Assembly (NCBI GenBank): GCA_964491375.1
Contig: CAZBGL010000074.1
Span: forward strand, 1 to 29,153
Reading direction: 5' to 3'
DNA length: 29,153 bases
DNA from: CAZBGL01 sp964491375
GTDB taxonomy: Bacteria > Desulfobacterota > Deferrisomatia > Deferrisomatales > Deferrisomataceae
The notes beneath the pieces were generated by a model. It worked only from the letters and a program-made list of their open reading frames with translations, did not search any database and was not told where the DNA came from. This document shows, piece by piece, positions 7,707-14,032 of this stretch. Position numbers and translations under genes: made by a program. Numbering within the stretch: position 1 is the first letter of the stretch; the number at the start of each line of letters is the position of its first letter.

Positions 7707-8528
7707 ATGGCGTACAAGGTGCTCGATATCTACAGGGATCTGCCCGGCACGAACTGCGGGGACTGCGGTCGGTCGGGCTGTTTCGCGTTCGCAACCGCCG
7801 TGTACCTGGAAGGGGAGTCCCTGGCGCGGTGTCCCCACCTTCCCCCCGGGCAGAGGGCGCGCATGGAAGCGCTCGTGGCGCGGGACCGGGAGCGTGGAGG
7901 AGGACGGCGGCCGGCCGTGAGCGAGCAGGCCCTGGAACACCTGCGGGGCGAGATGGCCGGCCGGGATCTGCGCGAGGTGGCGGAGCGGTGCGGTGGGCGA
8001 TATCTCTGCGGCCCTCCCGAGGCCGTGGAGGTCCCGTTTCTGGGCCGTGTGCACCGCATCCTTCGGGGGGACGTGGTCACCCCGGAGGATCCGGCCCCTT
8101 CGATCTGGGTCAAGATCTTCCTCATGATCTACGCCACCCGCGCCACCGGGCGGCCCCTTTCCGGCCGGTGGGTCTCGTACCGGGATCTGCCGAACACGGT
8201 GAGCAAGGCCAGGTCGTTCGAGGCGTGCGTGGAACGGATCGCACGGGTGTTCGAGGGGCGGCCGGCCGACCTCGAGCGGGCGGCCAGGCCCCTGGGAGGG
8301 CGTCCGGCGGACGGGGCCGCGGCCCCCGTCGGCTATCTTTTCCCGGCGTTGCCACGGGTGCCCTTGTTGCTGCTGTTTTGGGACCGGGAGGAGGAGTTTC
8401 CCGCCCGTGCCGTTGTGCTGTTGGACGAGCACGTACTCGACTACCTGGATCAGGAGGCCCTGGTGTTCCTGGCCGAGGCGTTCAGCGAGCGGCTGTGCCG
8501 GCCGGGGGGCAGGGAGGCCTCCGGGTGA
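7707..8528 (+). CDS. Fe-S domain protein, DUF3786-like
   Basis: The 273-residue protein starts with a Cys motif in PGTNCGDCGRSGCFAFA: Cys17, Cys20, Cys25 and Cys42 (CX2CX4CX16C). This is the PF04060-type [4Fe-4S] motif found in corrinoid iron-sulfur proteins and electron-transfer subunits. The rest fits DUF3786: VPFLGRVHRI, IWVKIFLMIYATRATG, SGRWVSYRDLPNTVSKARSFE and a C-terminal region with VPLLLLFWDREEEFPA and DEHVLDYLDQEAL. Such proteins are common in anaerobic deltaproteobacteria and have no established function. The ATG is 20 bases downstream of a GGAGG that also lies in the gap. The stop overlaps the LysR start in GTGA, so the two are coupled. Confidence 0.88.
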   Translation: MAYKVLDIYRDLPGTNCGDCGRSGCFAFATAVYLEGESLARCPHLPPGQRARMEALVARDRERGGGRRPAVSEQALEHLRGEMAGRDLREVAERCGGRYLCGPPEAVEVPFLGRVHRILRGDVVTPEDPAPSIWVKIFLMIYATRATGRPLSGRWVSYRDLPNTVSKARSFEACVERIARVFEGRPADLERAARPLGGRPADGAAAPVGYLFPALPRVPLLLLFWDREEEFPARAVVLLDEHVLDYLDQEALVFLAEAFSERLCRPGGREASG

Positions 8529-9424
8529 ACCTCCGGCACCTCGAGGCGTTCGTGGCCGTGGCCCGGCAGGGGGGGTTTACCCGGGCCGCGGACCGGCTGT
8601 GCCTGACCCAGCCCACGGTGAGCGGCCAGATCAAGGAGCTCGAGGAGGAACTGGGCCTCACCCTCTTTCACCGGTTCCCGAGGCGCGTGGAGCTCACGGA
8701 GGCGGGCGAGCGCCTCCTGCCGCGCGCCGAGGAAGTGCTCCGGGCGAGGGATCGGCTGCTGGAGGAGGCGGCGGCCTACCAAGGGCTGGCGATCGGCACC
8801 CTCCAGGTTCACGCGAGCACCATTCCGGGGGAGTACCTCCTCCCAGCGTTCCTCGCCCGGTTCAAGCGCGGCCATCCCGGCGTGCGAGTGATCCTCCGGG
8901 TGGCCGACTCGGGAGACGTGGTGCGAAGGGTCCAAAGCGGCGAGGCCGAGGTCGGCGTGGTGGGTGAGAGGGGCGGGGAGGACGGTTTGGCGTACCGCCG
9001 GCTTTGGCGCGATCGCGTGGGGCTTTTCGCGCCGGCCGGTTGGAACCTGCCGCCCGTGGTCCCCCCGCGGGCACTCGGAGATCTCCCGGTGGTCCTTCGG
9101 GAGCCCGGATCGGGAACCCGGCGGGCCGTGGAGCGGGCCCTGGGGCCGCGGGTGCGCCGGCTCCGGGTGGTGGCCGAGTTCGGGTCCACGGCTGCGGTGC
9201 TCGAGGCCGTGCGAGCCGGGATCGGTGCCGGGTTCGTCTCGGAACGGGCCGCGGCGGCCTGGGTGGAGGCCGGCCGGATCGCAGCCGTGGCGGTGGAGGG
9301 GGTGTTGCCGGTGGAACGGTGGTTCTACGCCGTATGGGATCCCCGGAGAACCCCGGGGCCGGCGGCAGAGGCTTTTCTCAGGCTCTTGGAGGGAAGCGCG
9401 GAGCCATCTCCGCCTCACCCCTGA
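8525..9424 (+). CDS. LysR-family transcriptional regulator
   Basis: The protein has 299 residues. The N-terminal winged helix-turn-helix reads NLRHLEAFVAVARQGGFTRAADRL and TQPTVSGQIKELEEELG (about residues 2-47), followed by a helical linker (to about 85) and a periplasmic-binding-protein-like effector domain. The effector domain begins HASTIPGEYLLPAFLARF, which resembles CysB/CysL-like regulators and the deltaproteobacterial subgroup called selenium metabolism-associated LysR; that assignment is inferred. The GTG start overlaps the preceding stop (GTGA), unusual for LysR regulators, which are more often divergent from their targets. This suggests autoregulation together with the Fe-S gene. 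It converges with tatC, with only 16 bases between stops. Confidence 0.92.
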   Translation: MNLRHLEAFVAVARQGGFTRAADRLCLTQPTVSGQIKELEEELGLTLFHRFPRRVELTEAGERLLPRAEEVLRARDRLLEEAAAYQGLAIGTLQVHASTIPGEYLLPAFLARFKRGHPGVRVILRVADSGDVVRRVQSGEAEVGVVGERGGEDGLAYRRLWRDRVGLFAPAGWNLPPVVPPRALGDLPVVLREPGSGTRRAVERALGPRVRRLRVVAEFGSTAAVLEAVRAGIGAGFVSERAAAAWVEAGRIAAVAVEGVLPVERWFYAVWDPRRTPGPAAEAFLRLLEGSAEPSPPHP

Positions 9425-9440
9425 CATCGGAGGCGGTCGC

Positions 9441-10244
9441 TCACCCGTCGGTTGCGGCGGAAGGAGCCTCGCCCTCCTCTTCTTCAGGCTCCGGAGGCCG
9501 CGCGAACACCCGGGCCACCAGGATGCTGACCTCGTAGAGCACGTACAGGGGCCCGGCCATCATGAGCTGGGTGAACACGTCCGGCGGGGTGAGCACGGCC
9601 GCCACGATGAAGATGACCACCAAGGCGTATCCCCGGCCCCGGGCCAGGGTGTGATGGGTGATGAGCCCCATCCGGGCCAGGAAGAACACCACCACCGGCA
9701 GCTCGAAGACCACCCCGAACGCCAGGAGCAGTTTGATGGCGAAACCCAGGTAGGCGTCGATGGAGATGCTGGCACGGATGGGGCCCGAGGCGTACCGGAG
9801 CAGGAACCGGAACCCGAACGGGAACACGACCCAGAAGGCAAAGGCCGCGCCCGCGAAGAAAAACGCCGTGGCGGTGCCCACAAAAGGCCACACGTAGCGC
9901 TTCTCGTGTGGATACAGCCCCGGCGCCACGAACTTCCACGCCTGATAGAGGATCACGGGGCTGGCCAGGAGCACACCGCCCAGCAGCGCCATCTTGAGAT
10001 GGGTGAGGAACCCCTCCTGCACCCGGATCATGGCCAGGTGGCTCCCCTCGGGCAGGGCCTCCAGCAGGGGCTGCACGAAAAAGGAGAACAGCCGGCCGCT
10101 CACCCCGTAGCACGCCGCAAAACCCGCGATCACGGCCAGGGCGCTCTTGATGAGCCGCTGGCGCAGTTCCTCCAGGTGGGCGGTGAAGGGAAGTTTCTCG
10201 GCCTCCTCTGGGGAGGTCTGGGAAGACGAAGACCAGGCCGCCAT
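9441..10244 (-). CDS. tatC: Sec-independent protein translocase TatC
   Basis: TatC is the core receptor of the twin-arginine pathway, which exports folded proteins. The 267-residue protein has the N-terminal cytoplasmic PFTAHLEELRQRLIKS motif (about 19-34), the conserved FxxYQxWxFxxPGLYxxEK segment (VILYQAWKFVAPGLYPHEKR) and six hydrophobic segments. AVLTPPDVFTQLMMAGPLYVLYE in the last membrane segments is the usual P-rich loop. The C-terminus is acidic and disordered (PEPEEEEGE). It starts 3 bases after the tatB stop, so the pair is an operon. No separate tatA is nearby. Confidence 0.97.
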   Translation of the reverse strand: MAAWSSSSQTSPEEAEKLPFTAHLEELRQRLIKSALAVIAGFAACYGVSGRLFSFFVQPLLEALPEGSHLAMIRVQEGFLTHLKMALLGGVLLASPVILYQAWKFVAPGLYPHEKRYVWPFVGTATAFFFAGAAFAFWVVFPFGFRFLLRYASGPIRASISIDAYLGFAIKLLLAFGVVFELPVVVFFLARMGLITHHTLARGRGYALVVIFIVAAVLTPPDVFTQLMMAGPLYVLYEVSILVARVFARPPEPEEEEGEAPSAATDG

Positions 10245-10247
10245 GGC

Positions 10248-10547
10248 TCAGGACTTGGCTTCGCGAGGGGGTTCCTTGGATTCGGCGGGGCGGTCCTCTT
10301 CGGTCCCCGGAGGGGGGCCGGGACGGATCTGGGCCCGGGCCTTCTCCAGGTCCCGCCACAGTTCCTTGGGGTCCAGCGGCTGGTGAATCTCCTGGTAGAG
10401 GGTCCGCTGGATGTCGTCGGTGGCCCGGCGGAACTCGGCCAGCCCCCTTCCCAGCGCCCGGGCCAGCTCGGGCAGCCGTTTGGGTCCGATCACGATCAGG
10501 GCCAGGGCGAGCACGAGCAGGATCTCGCTCATCCCCATCCCGAACAT
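10248..10547 (-). CDS. tatB: Twin-arginine translocase subunit TatA/TatB
   Basis: The 99-residue single-pass membrane protein has an N-terminal MFGMGMSEILLVLALALIVI membrane helix, the GPKRLPELAR hinge and an amphipathic helix (GRGLAEFRRATDDIQRTL). A charged, Pro-rich tail follows. The longer helix and the Glu in SEILL favour TatB, but TatA and TatB are hard to separate in this lineage. The start is ATG 10547, with GAGGTG upstream; the family begins right there. It is the first gene of tatB-tatC. Confidence 0.9.
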   Translation of the reverse strand: MFGMGMSEILLVLALALIVIGPKRLPELARALGRGLAEFRRATDDIQRTLYQEIHQPLDPKELWRDLEKARAQIRPGPPPGTEEDRPAESKEPPREAKS

Positions 10548-10582
10548 GGGACACCTCGCCGTTGGAGAATCGAAAGAAAGCC

Positions 10583-10612
10583 AGCATAGAGGGTGCCTTC
10601 GGAGGCTGTCAA
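10583..10612 (-). promoter_or_regulatory. Sigma-70-like promoter for tatBC
   Basis: On the - strand, TTGACA (10612-10607) and TATGCT (10588-10583) are 18 bases apart, ending 35 bases before the tatB start. The -35 box is a perfect consensus match and forms half of an inverted repeat with the -35 of the divergent tRNA-Val promoter. Confidence 0.7.
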
Positions 10613-10621
10613 GCGACAGGG

Positions 10622-10650
10622 TTGACAGGCAAAAAACCGGCTGGTATAGA
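10622..10650 (+). promoter_or_regulatory. Sigma-70-like promoter for tRNA-Val (and thrS)
   Basis: TTGACA (10622-10627) and TATAGA (10645-10650) are separated by exactly 17 bases that contain an A6 run. The expected transcript start lies about 40 bases before the tRNA. This is the best sigma-70 match in the window. Confidence 0.8.
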
Positions 10651-10695
10651 GGGTCGGCCCGCAGGGCTGCCGGCCTCGTGGGCATCGGGAGCGTT

Positions 10696-10770
10696 AGGCA
10701 CGTAGCTCAGTGGGAGAGCGCCTGCCCGACACGCAGGAGGTCGGCGGTTCAATCCCGCCCGTGCCTACCA
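10696..10770 (+). tRNA. tRNA-Val (anticodon GAC)
   Basis: The complete cloverleaf has acceptor AGGCACG/CGTGCCT, D-stem GCTC/GAGC, anticodon stem CCTGC/GCAGG with loop CCGACAC, T-stem GGCGG/CCGCC with loop TTCAATC, discriminator A and an encoded CCA. The seven-base loop sets the anticodon to GAC; with A73 this is tRNA-Val. Position 33 is C instead of the almost universal U. Confidence 0.95.
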
Positions 10771-10782
10771 TCGGCTCCACAC

Positions 10783-10820
10783 AGGGCATCGCGTGGGCCC
10801 CCACCGGTGCCCTTTCTTGT
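10783..10820 (+). terminator. Terminator or attenuator between tRNA-Val and thrS
   Basis: AGGGCA (10783-10788) pairs with TGCCCT (10808-10813), and GTGG (10793-10796) pairs with CCAC (10801-10804) inside it. TTCTTGT follows directly. It would end the tRNA-Val transcript or act as a partial terminator before thrS, 18 bases upstream of its ATG. No T-box motif is seen before it. Confidence 0.6.
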
Positions 10821-10837
10821 GTTGAGGAGAGGAGTCC

Positions 10838-12766
10838 ATGCCCATCCGGGTGCGCCTGCCCGACGGAAGCGCAAAGGAAGTGGAGCCCGGTACCACGGCG
10901 GGGGAGGTGGCTGCCGCGATCGGCAAACGCCTGGCCAAGGCTGCGGTGGCCGCCGAGGTGGACGGGCGAGCCGTGGACCTGTCCACCCCGCTCACCCGGG
11001 ACTGCTCGTTGCGCATCCTCACCGCGGACACGCCCGAGGGGCTGGAGATCCTGCGGCACTCGGCCTCCCACGTCATGGCCCAGGCGGTGAAGCGCCTGTT
11101 CGGGCCGGTGAGACTGGCCATCGGCCCGGCCACCGAGGACGGTTTCTACTACGACATGGACACCCCCCGGCCGCTCACGGCCGAAGACCTGGAGGCCATC
11201 GAGGCCGAGATGAAGCGCATCGTGGAAGAGGATCTGCCGGTCCGCCGACGGGAGCTTCCCCGGGACGAGGCGGTGGCCTTCTTCCGGGAACGGGGGGAGG
11301 ACTACAAAGTGGAGCTGATCCAGGAGCTTCCGGGGGAAGAGCCGGTCAGCATCTACGAACAGGGGGAGTTCGCGGACCTCTGCCGGGGGCCCCATGTCCC
11401 CAGTACCGGCCGGATCGGTGCGTTCAAGCTCCTGTCGGTGGCCGGGGCGTACTGGCGGGGAGACGAGCGCAACCCCATGCTCCAGCGGGTGTACGGTACG
11501 GCGTTTCCCACCCGCAGGGCGCTGGAGGAGCGGCTCCGCCTCCTGGAGGAGGCCAGACGGCGCGACCACCGGAAGCTCGGCCGCCAGCTCGACCTGTTCT
11601 CCATTGAGGACGAAGTGGGACCGGGCCTGGTGATCTGGCATCCGAAAGGAGCCCTCGTCCGGACCCTTCTTGAGGAGTTCGAGCGCCGGGAGCACCTGCG
11701 CAGAGGATACCAGATCGTCATCGGCCCCCAGCTCCTGCGGAAAGAACTGTGGGTCAGGTCGGGGCACTACGACAACTATCGGGAGAACATGTACTTCACC
11801 GAGGTCGAGGGTCGGGAGTACGGCATCAAGCCCATGAACTGCCTGGCCCACATGATGATCTACAAGTCGAAGTTGCGATCGTACCGGGATCTTCCGGTTC
11901 GGTATTTCGAGTTGGGCACCGTGCATCGTCACGAAAAGTCCGGCGTGTTGCACGGGCTGACCCGGGTCCGGGGATTCACACAGGACGATGCCCACATCCT
12001 GTGCACCCCAGACCAGTTGCTGGACGAAATCATGGGCATCCTGGACTTTGTACAGGATGTCATGGAGTTGTTCGGGTTCGACTACGAGGTGGAGCTGTCC
12101 ACCCGTCCTGAAAAGTCCATTGGAAGCGACCAGGCATGGGAACGCGCCACCGGAGCCTTGGAACAAGCCTTGCGTACGAAGGGGTTTCAATATCAAGTGA
12201 ACGAAGGAGAGGGTGCTTTCTACGGACCCAAGATCGACGTGAAGCTGAAGGACGCGCTTGACAGAAGGTGGCAGTGTGCTACAATCCAGGCCGATTTTAC
12301 GCTTCCCGAACGATTCGATCTCACGTACGTGGGCCCGGACGGTGAGCACCACCGTCCGGTGATGCTCCACCGTGTGATACTGGGTTCCATCGAGCGGTTT
12401 GTCGGGATCTTGATCGAGCACTACGCAGGCGCTTTTCCGACCTGGTTGGCGCCGGTCCAGGTCGTCCTCCTTCCGATCGCAGATCGTCACGTTCCCTATG
12501 CCCGCAAGGTGGAGGGGGCTTTGCGTTCCCGGGACGTTCGGGTCGAAGTGGACGACCGCAGCGAGACGCTGGGCTACAAGGTCCGCGAGGCCCAGACCCA
12601 AAAGGTTCCGTATATGGCTGTGTTGGGGGACAAGGAGGTGGCCCAAGAGGCCGTCTCCCCCAGGCTGCGCAGCGGGGAGCAGATTCCCCTGATGCCCCTG
12701 GAGGCGTTCGTGGAGCGGGTGGCCGCTGAGGCGGCGCTCCCCCGGCTCACCCGGCACGGCGACTGA
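10838..12766 (+). CDS. thrS: Threonine-tRNA ligase ThrRS
   Basis: The class II synthetase charges tRNA-Thr. At 642 residues it is full length: TGS domain (about 1-62), editing domain with HSASHVMAQAV and the Cys/His-rich DLCRGPHVPSTG (about 65-225), catalytic core, and C-terminal anticodon-binding domain (from about 538, VQVVLLPIADRH). The catalytic zinc ligands appear as Cys335 (MNCLAH), His386 (DDAH) and His511 (PVMLHR). GAGGAG lies upstream of the ATG. The 3' half (about 11.85-12.65 kb) is noticeably less G/C-rich than the 5' half and contains a promoter-like sequence. infC follows 31 bases later, as in E. coli. Confidence 0.98.
   Translation: MPIRVRLPDGSAKEVEPGTTAGEVAAAIGKRLAKAAVAAEVDGRAVDLSTPLTRDCSLRILTADTPEGLEILRHSASHVMAQAVKRLFGPVRLAIGPATEDGFYYDMDTPRPLTAEDLEAIEAEMKRIVEEDLPVRRRELPRDEAVAFFRERGEDYKVELIQELPGEEPVSIYEQGEFADLCRGPHVPSTGRIGAFKLLSVAGAYWRGDERNPMLQRVYGTAFPTRRALEERLRLLEEARRRDHRKLGRQLDLFSIEDEVGPGLVIWHPKGALVRTLLEEFERREHLRRGYQIVIGPQLLRKELWVRSGHYDNYRENMYFTEVEGREYGIKPMNCLAHMMIYKSKLRSYRDLPVRYFELGTVHRHEKSGVLHGLTRVRGFTQDDAHILCTPDQLLDEIMGILDFVQDVMELFGFDYEVELSTRPEKSIGSDQAWERATGALEQALRTKGFQYQVNEGEGAFYGPKIDVKLKDALDRRWQCATIQADFTLPERFDLTYVGPDGEHHRPVMLHRVILGSIERFVGILIEHYAGAFPTWLAPVQVVLLPIADRHVPYARKVEGALRSRDVRVEVDDRSETLGYKVREAQTQKVPYMAVLGDKEVAQEAVSPRLRSGEQIPLMPLEAFVERVAAEAALPRLTRHGD
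12258..12285 (+). promoter_or_regulatory. Promoter-like sequence inside thrS
   Basis: TTGACA (12258-12263) and TACAAT (12280-12285), with a 16-base spacer, lie in a less G/C-rich part of thrS about 510 bases before infC. E. coli has infC operon promoters inside thrS, so the same arrangement is plausible here. Both boxes are close to consensus. Confidence 0.55.
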
Positions 12767-12797
12767 GTGTGGATTCCGCGAGCCCAGGAGGTGCCCC

Positions 12798-13325
12798 ATC
12801 GCTGATCAACCCCGCGTGAATCGGATGATTCGGGCCCGGGAGGTCCGAGCCATCGGGCCCGATGGAGCCCAACTCGGAATCATGCCGCTGGAGCGGGCCC
12901 TGGCCATTGCCGAGGAGATGGACATGGACCTGGTGGAGGTGGCTCCCATGGCCCGCCCGCCCGTGTGCAAGATCATGGACTACGGGCGGTACAAGTACCA
13001 CCAGGCCAAGAAGGCCCAGGAAGCCCGCAAGCGGCAGGCCCACACCCAGGTGAAGGAGGTCAAGATCCGTCCCAAGACGGACGAGCACGACTTCCAGGTG
13101 AAGCTGAAGAAGGTCAAGGAGTTCCTGGAGGGTGGGCACAAGGTCAAGATCACGGTCATGTTCCGGGGACGCGAGGTGACCCTTCCGGAAAAGGGGTTGG
13201 AACAGCTGGAAAAGATGCTCCAGAATCTGACCGGGGAGGCCCGGGTGGAAAATCCTCCGCGCATGGAGGGGCGCACCATGTCCATGATGCTGGCGCCCGC
13301 CCGCGCCGCCTCCAAAAAGAGTTAG
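12798..13325 (+). CDS. infC: Translation initiation factor IF-3, AUC start
   Basis: IF3 binds the 30S subunit and discriminates against wrong initiation codons and tRNAs. The protein has 175 residues: N-domain VNRMIRAREVRAIGPDG through DYGRYKYH, a Lys/Arg-rich linker, and C-domain VKEVKIRPKTDEHDF, KVKITVMFRGRE. The start is taken as ATC 12798: AGGAGG (12786-12791) lies 6 bases upstream, and the frame from there (ADQPRVNRMI) gives the normal IF3 N-terminus. The downstream GTG (12816) and ATG (12825) have poor spacing to it and would truncate the conserved N-terminus. A rare start codon lets IF3 repress its own translation, as known for the AUU start in E. coli. Confidence 0.95.
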   Translation: MADQPRVNRMIRAREVRAIGPDGAQLGIMPLERALAIAEEMDMDLVEVAPMARPPVCKIMDYGRYKYHQAKKAQEARKRQAHTQVKEVKIRPKTDEHDFQVKLKKVKEFLEGGHKVKITVMFRGREVTLPEKGLEQLEKMLQNLTGEARVENPPRMEGRTMSMMLAPARAASKKS

Positions 13326-13341
13326 CGAAAGGACGGTAGCC

Positions 13342-13539
13342 ATGCCAAAGATGAAGACCAACCGTGCGGCCGCCAAGCGGTTCAAGCGCACGGCCAGGGG
13401 GAAGATCAAACACCGAAGGGCGTTTCGGAGCCACCTGCTGAGCGGGAAGGACCGCAAGCGCAAGCGGCAGCTCCGGAACCCGGGTTTCGTGGACGCCACC
13501 CAGAAGGACGCCGTCCGCAAGCTGCTTCCCTATCTATAA
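13342..13539 (+). CDS. rpmI: 50S ribosomal protein L35
   Basis: The 65-residue, highly basic protein begins PKMKTNRAAAKRFKRTARGK, the L35 signature, and ends KLLPYL. AAAGGA precedes the ATG, 16 bases after infC. It belongs to the conserved infC-rpmI-rplT operon. L35 is normally repressed together with L20. Confidence 0.97.
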   Translation: MPKMKTNRAAAKRFKRTARGKIKHRRAFRSHLLSGKDRKRKRQLRNPGFVDATQKDAVRKLLPYL

Positions 13540-13669
13540 AAAAAGCTTTTCGCCTCACTTCCACAGGGAACCTCCGTGGCCTTGACCTGATCCCCGGGTC
13601 GGCCATGTGCCCAGGGGATAGGGGGCCCTGTCGGGCCGGGCGCGGAGGCGTCGACGCAAGGAGAAAGCC
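13540..13669 (+). promoter_or_regulatory. Structured rpmI-rplT spacer, possible L20 control region
   Basis: The 130-base spacer is long for this operon. It starts with A7 and the palindrome AAAAGCTTTT (13541-13550), then a small stem CCAC-AGG-GAA-CCT-cc-GTGG (13561-13579). A stronger stem follows: ATCCCC-GGG (13590-13598) pairs with CCC-a-GGGGAT (13610-13619) around an 11-base loop. The rplT ribosome-binding site AAGGAG follows 40 bases later. L20 autoregulation through mRNA structures is known in other bacteria; a role here is inferred. Confidence 0.45.
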
Positions 13670-14023
13670 ATGGCACGCAGTCGTCCCAACGTGGCGTCCC
13701 GGCGGCGCCGCAAGAAGATCCTCAAACAGGCGCGGGGCTACGTAGGGGGCCGCCGCCGTCTCCTCAAGGCCGCCAAGGAGACCCTTCAGCGGGCCTGGGT
13801 GTATGCGTACCGGGACCGCAAGGCCCGCAAGCGCGAGTTCCGCCGACTGTGGATCGCGCGGGTGAGCGCGGCGGCCAAGCAGAACGGCACCTCCTACAGC
13901 CGCCTGGTCCACGACCTGAAGACCGCCGGGGTGGAGCTCAACAGGAAGATGTTGGCCGAGATCGCGGTGCGCCACCCCGAGGACTTCGCCCGGCTCGTGG
14001 ACCAGGTGCGTTCCTCGGGCTGA
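13670..14023 (+). CDS. rplT: 50S ribosomal protein L20
   Basis: L20 is an early assembly protein that binds 23S rRNA domain II and, in several bacteria, its own operon mRNA. The protein has 117 residues. It has the basic N-terminal tail ending in ILKQARGYVGGRRRL and the globular domain with YRDRKARKREFRRLWIARV, ASYSRLVHDLK-like NGTSYSRLVHDLKTAGVELN and the conserved RKMLAEIAVRHPEDFARLV. AAGGAG lies upstream of the ATG. pheS starts 9 bases after its stop. Confidence 0.98.
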   Translation: MARSRPNVASRRRRKKILKQARGYVGGRRRLLKAAKETLQRAWVYAYRDRKARKREFRRLWIARVSAAAKQNGTSYSRLVHDLKTAGVELNRKMLAEIAVRHPEDFARLVDQVRSSG

Positions 14024-14032
14024 CCCCCGGCC

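Noticed and set aside
10694..12799. 700-codon antisense frame opposite thrS
   Set aside because: Mirror of thrS codon bias, no domains and no ribosome-binding site.
14024..14032. pheM-type leader peptide before pheS
   Set aside because: Only 9 bases separate rplT and pheS, leaving no room.
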